From NCBI RefSeq assembly GCF_031432425.1, contig NZ_JAVKPH010000002.1, positions 62,001-126,000 on the forward strand: DNA of 64,000 nt. The letters are read 5' to 3'. Positions within the stretch are counted from its first letter, which is position 1; each line of letters opens with the position of its first letter. Source of the DNA: Ruixingdingia sedimenti. GTDB lineage: Bacteria > Pseudomonadota > Alphaproteobacteria > Rhodobacterales > Rhodobacteraceae. The position numbers and the translations under genes are program-made. This document shows, in pieces, positions 1 through 8,413 of the stretch. The notes under the pieces were generated by a model. It worked only from the letters and a program-made list of their open reading frames with translations, ran no database searches and was not told the DNA's origin.

Positions 1-70
1 CACGACCGACGGCGCCGGCACGCCGGTGCAGGGCCGCCGCTACATCGCCAGCTTCGCCTACGACATGTGA
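1..70 (+). CDS. 3' end of a CDS (possibly a DUF2271-type periplasmic protein)
   Basis: Only the last 22 residues are in the window, read from base 2 to the TGA at 68-70, and they end in RRYIASFAYDM. The stop overlaps a possible ATG at 67, so this gene is translationally close to the PepSY reductase that follows. DUF2271 proteins commonly sit beside PepSY and ApbE genes, and the short C-terminus would fit. That name is inferred from context, not from a recognisable domain. Confidence 0.5.
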   Translation, partial: TTDGAGTPVQGRRYIASFAYDM

Positions 71-81
71 GGAGCGGGGCC

Positions 82-2289
82 ATGATCCGTGCACTCCATC
101 GCTGGCCGGGTCTTCTGGCCCTTGCGCTCGTCACCATCCTGAGTCTGAGCGGCGCGGCGCTGTCGGTCTTCCCAGCGGCCGAACGGCTTGCCGCACCGCA
201 GGCGGAAGCCGGACTGACCGTCGCCGCCCTCGCGGACCGCATCCAGACGGTCTATCCGGGCGTCGAGCAGATCCGCCGATCACCCTCGGGCCGGATCACC
301 GCCTACTGGTTCGACCAGGGCGCGCCGGGCGCTGCCGTGATTGACCCGGTGACCGGTGAGGGCGTGGCCTCGGCCGACCCGAACCAGGCCGAACGCTGGC
401 TCACCAACCTGCACCGGTCGCTGTTCCTCGGGGACGGCGGGCGCATAGCCATGGCTGCAGGGGCTGCCGCGATGCTGATCCTCTCGCTCTCCGGTGCGGC
501 GCTGGTCGCGCGGCGGACGGGCGGCTGGCGGCACTGGTTCGCGCGCCTGCGCGGTCCGCTCGCGGGCAGGCTGCACGTCGAGATCGCCCGGATCGCCGTC
601 GTCGGCTTCGTTCTGTCTTCCACGACCGCCCTCTGGATGACGGCGTCGACCTTCGATCTCCTGCCGGATGGCAGCGCCATCCCGGCCATGCCGACCGAGG
701 TCAGTGGAGCGACGGGGTTTGCGCCGGACCGAATGGCCACGCTGCAGCAGACGCCCGTCGCCGAGTTGCGCGAACTGAGCTTTCCCTATCCCGGCGACGC
801 GACGGACGTGTTCACGCTCAAGACCGACCGGGGCACCGGCTATCTCGACCAGGGCGACGGAGACCTCCTGGCCTGGGCCGACCTCACGGGATGGGAGCGC
901 GTCTCGGAGACCATCTACATGCTGCACACCGGACAGGGCGCGGCGACGCTCGGCCTGGTGCTCGGCCTCATGGCGCTCGGCGTGCCCGCGATGGGCGCGA
1001 CCGGCGTGCTGATCTGGCTCGCCGGGCGGCGCGGTCGGCCGCGCATCCGAGGCAATCAGCCCGCGGGACGTGCCGAGACGATCCTGCTCGTCGGCAGCGA
1101 GGGCGGCAGCACCTGGGGATTTGCGGCCACGCTCCACACCGCACTGACGCAAGCCGGGCAGAAGGTACACACAGCACCGATGTCGGCCTTCGCGCCAGAA
1201 CGCTACGCTACGGCCCAGCGGATCATCCTGCTCGCCGCAACCTATGGCGACGGCGCGGCGCCCGCCTCGGCGAAGGGCTTTCTCGAGCGGCTAAACGCTT
1301 CCGACAGGGCGCCGGACATTTCTCTGGCGGTGCTCGGCTTCGGCGACCGCAGCTTTCCGGCCTATTGCGCCTTCGCAAGGGACGTCGCGGCAGCGGCGCA
1401 GGCGAAGGGTTGGCCCGAGCTTCTGCCGCTCGACACAATCGACCGGCAATCGCCGCAGGATTTCGCGCGCTGGGGCCGGGCGCTCGGAGACGTGCTCGGC
1501 ATTGCGCTCGAACTGACGCACCAGCCGGTCCAGCCGCAAACGACCACGCTGACCCTCGTCTCGCGGCGCGACTACGGCGCTGAGGTGCAGGCCCCGACGG
1601 CGATCCTCCGCTTCGCGTTTCCCCGCGTCTCGCTCGGGCAACGGCTGCTCGGGGGCGGGTTCGCACGGTTCCAGGCGGGTGACCTGATCGGCATTCTGCC
1701 CGAAGGCGGGACCGTCCCGCGGCTCTATTCGCTCGCCTCTGGGCGCCGCGACGGCTTCATCGAGATCGTGGTCAAGAAGCATCCCGGCGGCCTCTGCTCG
1801 GGTCAGCTCACAGCGCTGGAACCTGGCGACACGGTGAGCGCCTTCTTGCGCCCCAACCCCGGTTTCCGTCCGGGGCGGAGCCGGGCGCCCCTGATCCTGA
1901 TCGGCGCAGGGACCGGCATCGGGCCGCTAGCGGGCTTTGTGCGCGGCAATACGCGCCGCAGGCCGATCCACCTGTTCTTCGGCATGCGCCATCCCGACAG
2001 CGATTTCTTCTACGGCGAGGAGTTCCCCGGATGGCAGGACGAAGGGCGTGTAAGCCGGCTGGTCACCGCCGTCTCGCGCGGGGCGCGTCCCCATTACGTC
2101 CAGGACGCGCTGCGCAGCGAGGCCACTCAGGTCGCAGAGCTCATCCGCAATGGCGCGCGCGTGATGGTCTGCGGCGGACGGGACATGGCCGCCGGCGTGG
2201 CCGAGGCGCTGGCCGAGATCCTCGCACCGGCCGGGCTGACGCCGGCGGTCCTGAAGGCGGAGGGGCGGTATGTCGAAGATGTCTACTGA
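82..2289 (+). CDS. PepSY-domain membrane flavodoxin reductase (sulfite reductase alpha-like)
   Basis: This predicted inner-membrane oxidoreductase has about 735 residues. The N-terminal half is PepSY-like with about four membrane segments (near residues 5-28, 120-145, 170-195 and 285-315). A flavodoxin domain (about 334-488, beginning ILLVGSEGGSTWG) and an FAD/NADPH reductase module follow. The reductase motifs are RLYSLASG near 546, GAGTGIGPL near 609 and a C-terminal aromatic (VEDVY). Electrons would pass from NADPH via FAD and FMN to an outward-facing acceptor. I chose ATG 82 because a GGAG lies 7 bases upstream; ATG 67 is an alternative. The 3' end overlaps apbE by 20 bases. A role in ferric or flavin reduction is inferred from the ApbE and metal-transport neighbours. 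Third-position GC looks lower than in the rest of the window. Confidence 0.88.
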   Translation: MIRALHRWPGLLALALVTILSLSGAALSVFPAAERLAAPQAEAGLTVAALADRIQTVYPGVEQIRRSPSGRITAYWFDQGAPGAAVIDPVTGEGVASADPNQAERWLTNLHRSLFLGDGGRIAMAAGAAAMLILSLSGAALVARRTGGWRHWFARLRGPLAGRLHVEIARIAVVGFVLSSTTALWMTASTFDLLPDGSAIPAMPTEVSGATGFAPDRMATLQQTPVAELRELSFPYPGDATDVFTLKTDRGTGYLDQGDGDLLAWADLTGWERVSETIYMLHTGQGAATLGLVLGLMALGVPAMGATGVLIWLAGRRGRPRIRGNQPAGRAETILLVGSEGGSTWGFAATLHTALTQAGQKVHTAPMSAFAPERYATAQRIILLAATYGDGAAPASAKGFLERLNASDRAPDISLAVLGFGDRSFPAYCAFARDVAAAAQAKGWPELLPLDTIDRQSPQDFARWGRALGDVLGIALELTHQPVQPQTTTLTLVSRRDYGAEVQAPTAILRFAFPRVSLGQRLLGGGFARFQAGDLIGILPEGGTVPRLYSLASGRRDGFIEIVVKKHPGGLCSGQLTALEPGDTVSAFLRPNPGFRPGRSRAPLILIGAGTGIGPLAGFVRGNTRRRPIHLFFGMRHPDSDFFYGEEFPGWQDEGRVSRLVTAVSRGARPHYVQDALRSEATQVAELIRNGARVMVCGGRDMAAGVAEALAEILAPAGLTPAVLKAEGRYVEDVY

Positions 2290-3250
2290 GCTGACGAGGC
2301 ACGCCCTGAATGGGGCGACCATGGGCACGCGCTGGTCGGCGCTGTTCTTCGCAGGGCCCGGTCTCGACACGGCGGCGATCCGCACGGCGCTGCAGGCGGC
2401 CGTGGACGAAGTGGACGGACAGATGTCGACCTGGAAGCCCGACAGCGGCCTGATGCGGCTCAACGCGGCGCCGGTGGGCGAATGGATCGCGCTTCCCGCG
2501 CGGCTCGCCGAGGTGCTGCGACTCGGCCTAAAGATCGGGCGCATATCCGGCGGCGCGTTCGACATCGGCATGGGTGACGCGGTGACGGCCTGGGGGTTCG
2601 GGCCGAAGACGGCCGCGCCCGAGGGCATCCGCGCCGCGATGAAAACCCCGCGCCGCCCGGCGGATCAGGCTCTGGAGTTCGAAGGCGACCGCATCTGCAA
2701 GGTCGCTCCCATAGCGCTGGATCTGAACGGCATAGCCAAGGGCTACGGCGTGGACCGTTTGGCCGAAACCCTGCGCGATTACGGGATCGCCGACGCCCTC
2801 GTCGGGGTCGATGGCGAGATGCGCGCGATGGGTCTCCGGCCTGACGGCGAGGCCTGGAGCATTGCGGTCGAGGCGCCGGACGCGGAACGCCGGACGCCGC
2901 ATTCGATCCTCGCGCTGCAGGATGCCGCCGTCGCCACCTCCGGCGATTATCGCCACTGGGTCGAGGTTCAGGGACGACGCCTGTCGCACACAATGGACCC
3001 GAGGCGCGGTGCGCCGCTGATCGCATCGCCGGCCTCCGTCACCGTCGTTGCCCGCAGCTGTGCCGAGGCCGATGCCTGGGCGACGGCGCTCATGGTGCTC
3101 GGTCTCGGCAAAGGGGCCGAACTCGCAAGAAAAGAAGGGCTCGACGCCCTGTTCCTCTTGCGCGAAGATTGCGGGAGCGTGAGGGGCGTGGGAGTCGGAC
3201 GACTTTTTTCCGAAGAGCCAGCGGCGATTACCCCTGCAGAGGGGAGATAG
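2270..3250 (+). CDS. apbE: FAD:protein FMN transferase (ApbE)
   Basis: ApbE attaches FMN covalently to Thr/Ser of target proteins using FAD and Mg2+. The 326-residue protein shows the family blocks in order: GGAFDIGMGDAVTAWGFGP near 94, LNGIAKGYGVDRLAETL near 152, ATSGDYRHW near 223 and SHTMDPRRGAPL near 240. ADAWATALMVLG follows near the C-terminus. There is no lipobox or signal peptide, so it may act in the cytoplasm or use the second start (ATG 2279). It overlaps the preceding reductase, and a GGAGGGG precedes the start. A flavinylated partner should be nearby; the truncated gene at the window edge or the PepSY reductase are candidates. Confidence 0.95.
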   Translation: MSKMSTELTRHALNGATMGTRWSALFFAGPGLDTAAIRTALQAAVDEVDGQMSTWKPDSGLMRLNAAPVGEWIALPARLAEVLRLGLKIGRISGGAFDIGMGDAVTAWGFGPKTAAPEGIRAAMKTPRRPADQALEFEGDRICKVAPIALDLNGIAKGYGVDRLAETLRDYGIADALVGVDGEMRAMGLRPDGEAWSIAVEAPDAERRTPHSILALQDAAVATSGDYRHWVEVQGRRLSHTMDPRRGAPLIASPASVTVVARSCAEADAWATALMVLGLGKGAELARKEGLDALFLLREDCGSVRGVGVGRLFSEEPAAITPAEGR

Positions 3251-3255
3251 GCCGC

Positions 3256-5163
3256 ATGGAGACGACAAGGACTGACCGCTTCAAGACCGCTATCCTGCTC
3301 ATTGCCGCGACCGGCCTGTTTGCGGGACTTGCGTTCTACTTTTCCGGCCGACCCAACGCTGCGAACCTGATCTGGATCGCCGGCGTCGTTCCAGCGCTCG
3401 CCGCGCTCGTGGTCGAGATCCTGCGCAGCCTGCGCTCCGGCGAGGTGGGCCTCGATATCGTCGCAGCGCTGTCGATGTCGGCGGCGCTCGTCTTCGGCGA
3501 GACCCTCGCCGCGGCGGTGGTCGCGGTGATGTATTCCGGCGGCACATTCCTCGAAGCCTTCGCCGAAGGCCGCGCCCGGCGCGAGATGCACGACCTCCTC
3601 TCCCGCGTGCCGCGGACCGCGACCCGGCACCGCAACGGCGGGCTGGAGGAGATCCCGCTCGACCACATCGCGCCCGGCGACCGCCTCCTGATACGTCAGG
3701 GCGACGTGGTGCCGGTGGACGGCACGGTGGCCTCGGAGACGGCCTTCGTCGACACCTCAGCGCTGACGGGCGAGTCCCTGCCAGTGCGCCTCGCCCACGG
3801 CGCCGAAGCCATGAGCGGCTCCACAAACGCAGGCGAGGCGTTCGATCTGACGGCGACGAGAGAAGCCAAGGACAGCACTTATGCCGGGATCGTCCGGCTG
3901 GTCGAGGAGGCGCAGGCCTCGAAGGCGCCGATGTCGCGGCTGGCCGACCGCTGGTCGCTGGGCTTTCTCGCGGTCACGGTCAGCATCGCCTTCGCGGCCT
4001 GGTGGTTCACCGGCGATCCAATCCGGGCCGTCGCCGTGCTCGTTGTCGCCACGCCCTGTCCGCTGATCCTCGCCGTGCCGGTGGCGCTGGTGGCCGGGCT
4101 GTCGCGTGCCGCGCATTTCGGGGTGCTGATCAAGGGCGCGGGACCGCTCGAGACGATGGCGCGCATCCGAACGCTGATCCTCGACAAGACCGGCACGCTG
4201 ACGGACGGCCGGCCGCAGATCGTCTCGATCGACAGCCACGACGGCATGGCCGAGGGCGAAATCCTGCGCCTTGCCGCGGCACTTGACCAGGCTTCGAAGC
4301 ACCCCGTGGCGCAGGCCATCGTCGCCGCTGCGAAAGAGCGGGGCTTCGCTCTGCCGGTTCCGTCGGACGTGGCAGAGATCCCCGGCGAAGGCGTCGTGGG
4401 CCACGTCGAGGGCCGGAAGGTCATCGTCGGTGGGGATGACTTCGTCGCCTCCCGCGTTGGACGGCGGCCCGGCGATCATTCCGTCATCGCCGCCGGCTCG
4501 GTGCTCGTCGCCGTCGCAGTAGACGGGCACATGGCCGGGCATCTGGTGATGTCCGATCCCCTGCGCGAGGGGGTCGGTGCCATGCTGTCCGGGCTCCGCC
4601 GCGAGGGGGTCAAGCGCATCCTGCTCGCCACCGGCGACCGTGCCGACGTAGCCGAACGCGTGACCGAAGGGCTCGGCCTCGACGGCCTGAGGGCAGGTCT
4701 CACGCCCGACCAGAAGGTCCTGCTCGTCCTCTCCGAGCGCAAGCGTGGTCCCGTGATGATGGTGGGCGACGGCGTGAACGACGCACCGGCGCTCGCGGCT
4801 GCCGATGTCGGCGTCGCCATGGGGGCCCGCGGCGCCGCGGCATCGGCCGAAGCGGCCGATGTCGTGCTCCTTGTCGACCGGATCGACCGGCTGGGCCCCG
4901 GGATCGAGATTGCGCGCGGGGCGCGCCGCATTGCTGTCGAAAGTGTCGTCGCCGGGATCGGCCTGTCGGTCGTGGGCATGATCGCGGCCGCTCTCGGCTA
5001 TCTCACCCCGGTGCAGGGCGCGCTTCTGCAGGAGGTCATCGACGTTGCAGTGATCCTGAACGCCCTCCGTGCGCTGCGCATCGCGCCCCATGAACCCACC
5101 ATTCCGAAACCAAAGGCTGTCTCCTCCGGGCAGGCCGACATCGCGCAAGGAGCCACGCCATGA
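3256..5163 (+). CDS. Heavy-metal P1B-type ATPase with TPC transmembrane motif
   Basis: This 635-residue P-type ATPase has TGES (about 172), TPCPL in the ion-binding membrane helix (about 266), DKTGTLT with the phosphorylated Asp (about 310), an SKHPVAQ block (about 350) and GDGVNDAPAL (about 504). No N-terminal HMA metal-binding domain is present; the protein starts directly with membrane segments. TPC instead of CPC excludes a typical Cu+ or Zn/Cd pump and resembles the less-studied TPC-class exporters, some of which carry Fe or Ni. That substrate link is family knowledge, not visible here. ATG 3256 was chosen because AGGGGAG lies upstream and the reading then begins 5 bases after apbE stops. 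The stop overlaps the VIT gene by ATGA. Confidence 0.93.
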   Translation: METTRTDRFKTAILLIAATGLFAGLAFYFSGRPNAANLIWIAGVVPALAALVVEILRSLRSGEVGLDIVAALSMSAALVFGETLAAAVVAVMYSGGTFLEAFAEGRARREMHDLLSRVPRTATRHRNGGLEEIPLDHIAPGDRLLIRQGDVVPVDGTVASETAFVDTSALTGESLPVRLAHGAEAMSGSTNAGEAFDLTATREAKDSTYAGIVRLVEEAQASKAPMSRLADRWSLGFLAVTVSIAFAAWWFTGDPIRAVAVLVVATPCPLILAVPVALVAGLSRAAHFGVLIKGAGPLETMARIRTLILDKTGTLTDGRPQIVSIDSHDGMAEGEILRLAAALDQASKHPVAQAIVAAAKERGFALPVPSDVAEIPGEGVVGHVEGRKVIVGGDDFVASRVGRRPGDHSVIAAGSVLVAVAVDGHMAGHLVMSDPLREGVGAMLSGLRREGVKRILLATGDRADVAERVTEGLGLDGLRAGLTPDQKVLLVLSERKRGPVMMVGDGVNDAPALAAADVGVAMGARGAAASAEAADVVLLVDRIDRLGPGIEIARGARRIAVESVVAGIGLSVVGMIAAALGYLTPVQGALLQEVIDVAVILNALRALRIAPHEPTIPKPKAVSSGQADIAQGATP

Positions 5164-5861
5164 GCCGCCTCTCGCATTCCGAAATCCACATGGTGCATCG
5201 CATCGGCTGGCTGCGGGCGGCTGTGCTCGGAGCGAACGACGGACTGGTGTCGACTGCGAGCCTCGTGGTCGGCGTCGCCGCAGCGGGATCCGGAAAGCCG
5301 GAAGTATTGATCGCAGGGCTCGCCGGACTCGTGGCCGGCGCGATGTCGATGGCTGCGGGCGAATACGTCTCGGTCAGTTCACAGACGGATGCGGAGCAAG
5401 CTGACATCGCACGCGAAACTCGCGAACTTGAGGAAACCCCCGAGGCCGAACTGGAGGAACTGACCCGGATTTATGTGGATCGAGGCCTCGATCGTGATCT
5501 GGCCGAGAGGGTGGCGGCTCAACTGACCGAGCGCGACGCCCTCGGATCGCATGCGCGCGATGAACTCGGGATCTCCGAGACCGTGACGGCCCGCCCGATT
5601 CAGGCGGCCCTGGTTTCCGCGCTGACGTTTGCCTTCGGCGCGGTGGTTCCGCTGATCGTGGTGTTGCTCGTGCCCGAGGCGCAGATCGCAGTTCTGGTGG
5701 CGGCATCGACAATCGTTGGTCTCGCCGCCCTCGGCGGCCTCGGAGCATCCGCTGGCGGCGCGGGGCTCGTTCGCGGTGCTGCGAGGGTCACCTTGTGGGG
5801 GACACTCGCGATGGCGGCGACGGCAGCCGTTGGAACGATCTTCGGTGTGACGGTCGGGTAA
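5160..5861 (+). CDS. VIT1/CCC1 family iron/manganese transporter
   Basis: This 233-residue protein has the VIT1/CCC1 pattern. An N-terminal LGANDGLVSTASLVVGV helix is followed by a second helix with MSMAAGEYVSVSSQ, an acidic cytosolic segment (about residues 75-130, rich in E and R) and three C-terminal membrane helices. The family moves Fe2+ or Mn2+ out of the cytosol. ATGA overlap with the ATPase gene indicates translational coupling, so two metal carriers are made together with a flavin reductase. No clear terminator follows before the insertion sequence. Confidence 0.93.
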   Translation: MSRLSHSEIHMVHRIGWLRAAVLGANDGLVSTASLVVGVAAAGSGKPEVLIAGLAGLVAGAMSMAAGEYVSVSSQTDAEQADIARETRELEETPEAELEELTRIYVDRGLDRDLAERVAAQLTERDALGSHARDELGISETVTARPIQAALVSALTFAFGAVVPLIVVLLVPEAQIAVLVAASTIVGLAALGGLGASAGGAGLVRGAARVTLWGTLAMAATAAVGTIFGVTVG

Positions 5862-5928
5862 GGGAACGATGATGGCGGCCAATGATTCAGTAAAGGAAAA
5901 TATATCAGTAACTTAACATGGAGATGGG

Positions 5929-5941
5929 GTGGATGCCGCTC
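5929..5941 (+). repeat. Left subterminal inverted repeat of the IS element
   Basis: GTGGATGCCGCTC pairs perfectly with 7286-7298. It is also half of a local hairpin (GATGCCG at 5932-5938 with CGGCATC at 5950-5956). Confidence 0.8.
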
Positions 5942-6008
5942 TCCCCAGACGGCATCGCAATGTGCCAAGCTTGGGGTGTTGAATCACAAGCTGAAGGAGA
6001 GGGCATCC

Positions 6009-7037
6009 ATGGGAGATATTACCATCATCGGCATCGATCTCGCAAAGAACGTGTTCCAGGTGCACGGCGCCGCGGCAGACGGATCCGCCGTGTTCCGCAA
6101 GAAGCTGTCGCGACCGCAGTTCGCCCGGTTCATGGCGGAGCAGCCGCCGTGCCTGGTGGCGATGGAGGCGTGCGCCAGTGCCCATCACTGGGCGCGGGAA
6201 ATGTCCCGCCTCGGGCACGAGGTTCGGCTGATCGCGCCGCATTACGTCAAGCCGTTCATCAAGCGCCAGAAGAATGACGCCGCCGATGCGGAAGCGATCG
6301 TCGAGGCGGCGCAGCGGCCCACCATGCGCTTCGTGGAACCGAAATCGGCAGAGCAGCAGGCCCGGGCGGTTGCGTTCCGGACGCGCGAGCAACTCGTGAA
6401 ACAGCGCACGGAAGCCGTGAATGCGCTCAGGTCGCATCTCTACGAGTTCGGCCATGTCGCTCCCGAAGGGATCGGTTATGTGCCGCGCCTTGAACGAGTC
6501 ATCGAAGATCCTGACGCCGACATTCCCGATCTGGCACGCGACATCTGCCGGATGCTCCTCGAGCAGATCGCCCACCTGACCGACCGGATCAATGCGCTGA
6601 AAGCACGGATCGCGGCCATGTCGAACGAAGCGGAAATGCCGCGCCAGTTGCAGACGATGCCGGGTGTCGGACCGATCACCGCGCTCGCAGTCGAGACCTT
6701 CGCCCCGCCGATGGAGCAGTTCCGCCGCGGGCGCGATTTCGCCGCCTGGCTTGGCCTCGTGCCGCGGCAGCATTCCACAGGGGGCAAGCAAAGGCTTGGG
6801 AAGATCTCGAAGATGGGGCAACGCGACATCCGGCGGTTGCTGGTCATCGGGGCGACCGCCGTGATCCGCTGGGCCTCGCGCCGCGGAGCGCCGAAGGGGT
6901 CGTGGCTGGCGCGGATGCTGGAGCGCAAACCGATCCCGGTCGTCGCGGTCGCGCTGGCGAACAAGATGGCGCGTGGCATCTGGGCGATGCTGACGCGCGG
7001 TGAAAGCTATCGTGGCCCGGTGCTGATCGGCGCCTGA
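6009..7037 (+). CDS. IS110/IS1111-family transposase (bridge-RNA type recombinase)
   Basis: The protein has about 342 residues. The N-terminal DEDD RuvC-like domain shows IGIDLAKNVFQVHG (catalytic Asp near 10), VAMEACASAHHWA (Glu near 54) and KNDAADAEA (Asp pair near 95-98). The C-terminal Transposase_20 domain shows MPGVGPITALAVE and FAAWLGLVPRQHSTGGK. The IS110 catalytic Ser would lie in the region around 240-260. I placed the start at ATG 6009, preceded by GAAGGAGAGG; an in-frame GTG at 5976 is less likely. The frame is intact, so the element may still be active. Confidence 0.93.
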   Translation: MGDITIIGIDLAKNVFQVHGAAADGSAVFRKKLSRPQFARFMAEQPPCLVAMEACASAHHWAREMSRLGHEVRLIAPHYVKPFIKRQKNDAADAEAIVEAAQRPTMRFVEPKSAEQQARAVAFRTREQLVKQRTEAVNALRSHLYEFGHVAPEGIGYVPRLERVIEDPDADIPDLARDICRMLLEQIAHLTDRINALKARIAAMSNEAEMPRQLQTMPGVGPITALAVETFAPPMEQFRRGRDFAAWLGLVPRQHSTGGKQRLGKISKMGQRDIRRLLVIGATAVIRWASRRGAPKGSWLARMLERKPIPVVAVALANKMARGIWAMLTRGESYRGPVLIGA

Positions 7038-7285
7038 TCCGGCGTCGAACGGGCATTGGGCCACCGAATTGTGAGGAAGGCATGATCAGCATGGGCACAT
7101 GATCGACACGATCCGGGTCGGGCAAACCAGAAACCTTCTCCGAGCCCCGAGCTCGCCGTTGGAGATTTGGTCCCGCTCCGCGCATCACCATCCCGGCCAG
7201 CGGCGCCATGTCAGCCGCACGAACAGGCCTGACAAAAGTACGCACTCGATCACATGTCGAAACGATCAGAAATTCCTTGCAAACG
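7038..7285 (+). ncRNA. Candidate bridge RNA region of the IS element
   Basis: The 248 bases between the transposase stop and the right inverted repeat carry no ORF of note. They contain short dyads around GATCA/TGATC near 7083-7105. In IS1111-group elements the bridge RNA that pairs with donor and target is encoded downstream of the transposase, so this is the expected place. No loop sequence could be matched to target flanks by eye. Confidence 0.3.
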
Positions 7286-7298
7286 GAGCGGCATCCAC
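7286..7298 (-). repeat. Right subterminal inverted repeat of the IS element
   Basis: GAGCGGCATCCAC is the exact complement of 5929-5941. Confidence 0.8.
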
Positions 7299-7330
7299 AA
7301 AAGAAGGTTCGACGTCAGGCCCATCCCCTC

Positions 7331-7523
7331 CGCCATTTTCAAGTTGCGAACCTGCCACGAGGCCCCCAAGTGGGGCTTTTTTCTTTTTATCTCAAAGGGG
7401 TTCGGCTGCTGGGTCCGCCCTGCGGAGACTGGCAGCACGGCGGATATCGGTCTCTGAACGGCCAGCGTCTCTCTTCGAGCGCCCTGCCGGGAAACTGGGG
7501 CGGCATCGAACAATATCGTCGGC
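7331..7523 (+). repeat. Imperfect ~190-bp direct repeat, left copy
   Basis: This stretch aligns base by base with 9490-9678 at roughly 80% identity, starting CCGCCA and sharing GCGAACCTGCCAC, CTGCGGAGACTGGC, GGTCTCTGAACGGCC and TCTCTTCGAGCGCCCT. It contains a terminator-like hairpin. The two copies bracket about 2 kb that includes a recombinase remnant and the DUF72 gene. The source of the repeat is unknown. Confidence 0.75.
7363..7383 (+). terminator. Rho-independent terminator inside the left direct repeat
   Basis: GCCCC and GGGGC form a 5-bp stem with a CAAGT loop, followed by six T and, after a C, five more T. The shape is good. No intact plus-strand gene ends just upstream apart from the IS transposase. 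Confidence 0.6.
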
Positions 7524-7530
7524 GCGGGGA

Positions 7531-7878
7531 TCACGCCGCGCGCCGCAAGCGGCGACGAGGCGCTGGGACGAGAATGACTCTGTCGGTCTGAAGGCTCTTC
7601 TGCTCGCCGCGCGACAGCTCGCCCTTGGGATTGCCGTGCTCGTCGATCAGCACCCGGCGCAACCCGTATCCAGGCGCGCCGCCCTGGCGAAAACCGAGCT
7701 CGACGAGGCGGCACTGGCCCGCGAAAACCTTTACCGAGAGTTCGCGGCTGTATTCGCCAGCCATGACCCGTTTGACGGTTTTCAGCAGATTCGAGCCGAT
7801 GCTGCCGTCATTCTCGAACTGCTCGCCGCAGTAGTGGGCCCGGATCCCTGCGCGCTGAAAACGGCCTTCAACCGCCCG
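7531..7878 (-). pseudogene. Serine-recombinase remnant (resolvase/invertase family)
   Basis: The minus strand reads from about 7863 downward as RAGIRAHYCGEQFENDGS, then VKRVMAGEYSRELSVKVFAG, then LRRVLIDEHGNPKGELSRG and a stop. This matches the middle of the large serine recombinases common on alphaproteobacterial islands. The catalytic N-terminus is missing (an in-frame TAA lies just upstream at 7879-7881), and the similarity is lost about 40 bases before the stop at 7531. It is therefore an internal fragment and cannot be active. Confidence 0.75.
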
Positions 7879-8413
7879 TTAAATCCGCGGTGGATGAGCA
7901 GTATCTGGTGTTGCTGCGGGTTTGGGAACGGGCCGGCGCGGCGGCGGTTTGTCGAGGACGCATTCGACAGCCTGTCGCCGCTGGTCGTGGATGAGGCCGA
8001 GACCCGCGATGCCGCTGACATCGCGGCCATGCGCAACGGAGGTATGGCATGAGTCATGCCCCCCGCCCAGGAATGGTGGACCACCGATGCGCTGGCCGGA
8101 TCCGGCCTGCCCGATGTGCCGGGTAAGCCCCCTTTCAACACCCCCGAAACAGGGCCGGATCGAAAATCGCTCTGCTGCAAACCTTCGTGTCAAACACTGC
8201 AAAATTTCGTGTCACGCTACACCCACCCCCTCCATCATCCACCCCTGTCTCTTCCCCCTTGTGTGGAACTTGCGGGATTCGCTGAGCTGCTTACGGAAAG
8301 CGGGATCTCGTCCCATCCGCCCAACTCGGTAGGCTTGTTGTCGGCGATCCGGTTCGACCTTTAGAAAATCCTGAAATCGGCACCGACCCTTTGCGGGAGC
8401 CAGCCCGATCCGC
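7879..8413. other. Scarred stretch without an intact gene
   Basis: Nothing here can be called a working gene. On the plus strand, 7894-8052 looks like the tail of a lost ORF: one frame reads EQYLVLLRVWERAGAAA and a neighbouring frame continues RRRFVEDAFDSLSPL, as if one frameshift had occurred. I do not recognise the family. Further on, the 9-mer TTCGTGTCA occurs twice (8184-8192 and 8206-8214) in a relatively AT-rich patch. Confidence 0.5.

Larger units (their letters stand above)
5915..7305 (+). mobile_element. IS110-family insertion sequence, IS1111 group
   Basis: The element consists of a DEDD transposase gene flanked by 13-bp perfect subterminal inverted repeats, GTGGATGCCGCTC at 5929-5941 and GAGCGGCATCCAC at 7286-7298. 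Inverted repeats of this kind distinguish the IS1111 group from IS110 proper. Outer limits are estimates, because these elements make no target duplication that could mark them. The element lies just after the metal operon. Confidence 0.8.

Noticed and set aside
7345..7375. Possible tRNA 3' end (GCGAACCTGCCAC) as an attachment site
   Set aside because: The T-arm consensus GTTCGA with paired stem is absent, and no cloverleaf could be built upstream.
8184..8214. Two TTCGTGTCA 9-mers 22 bases apart as iterons or transposon-end repeats
   Set aside because: There are only two copies, no replication gene is near, and no matching inverted end was found. Recorded only as part of the scarred stretch.
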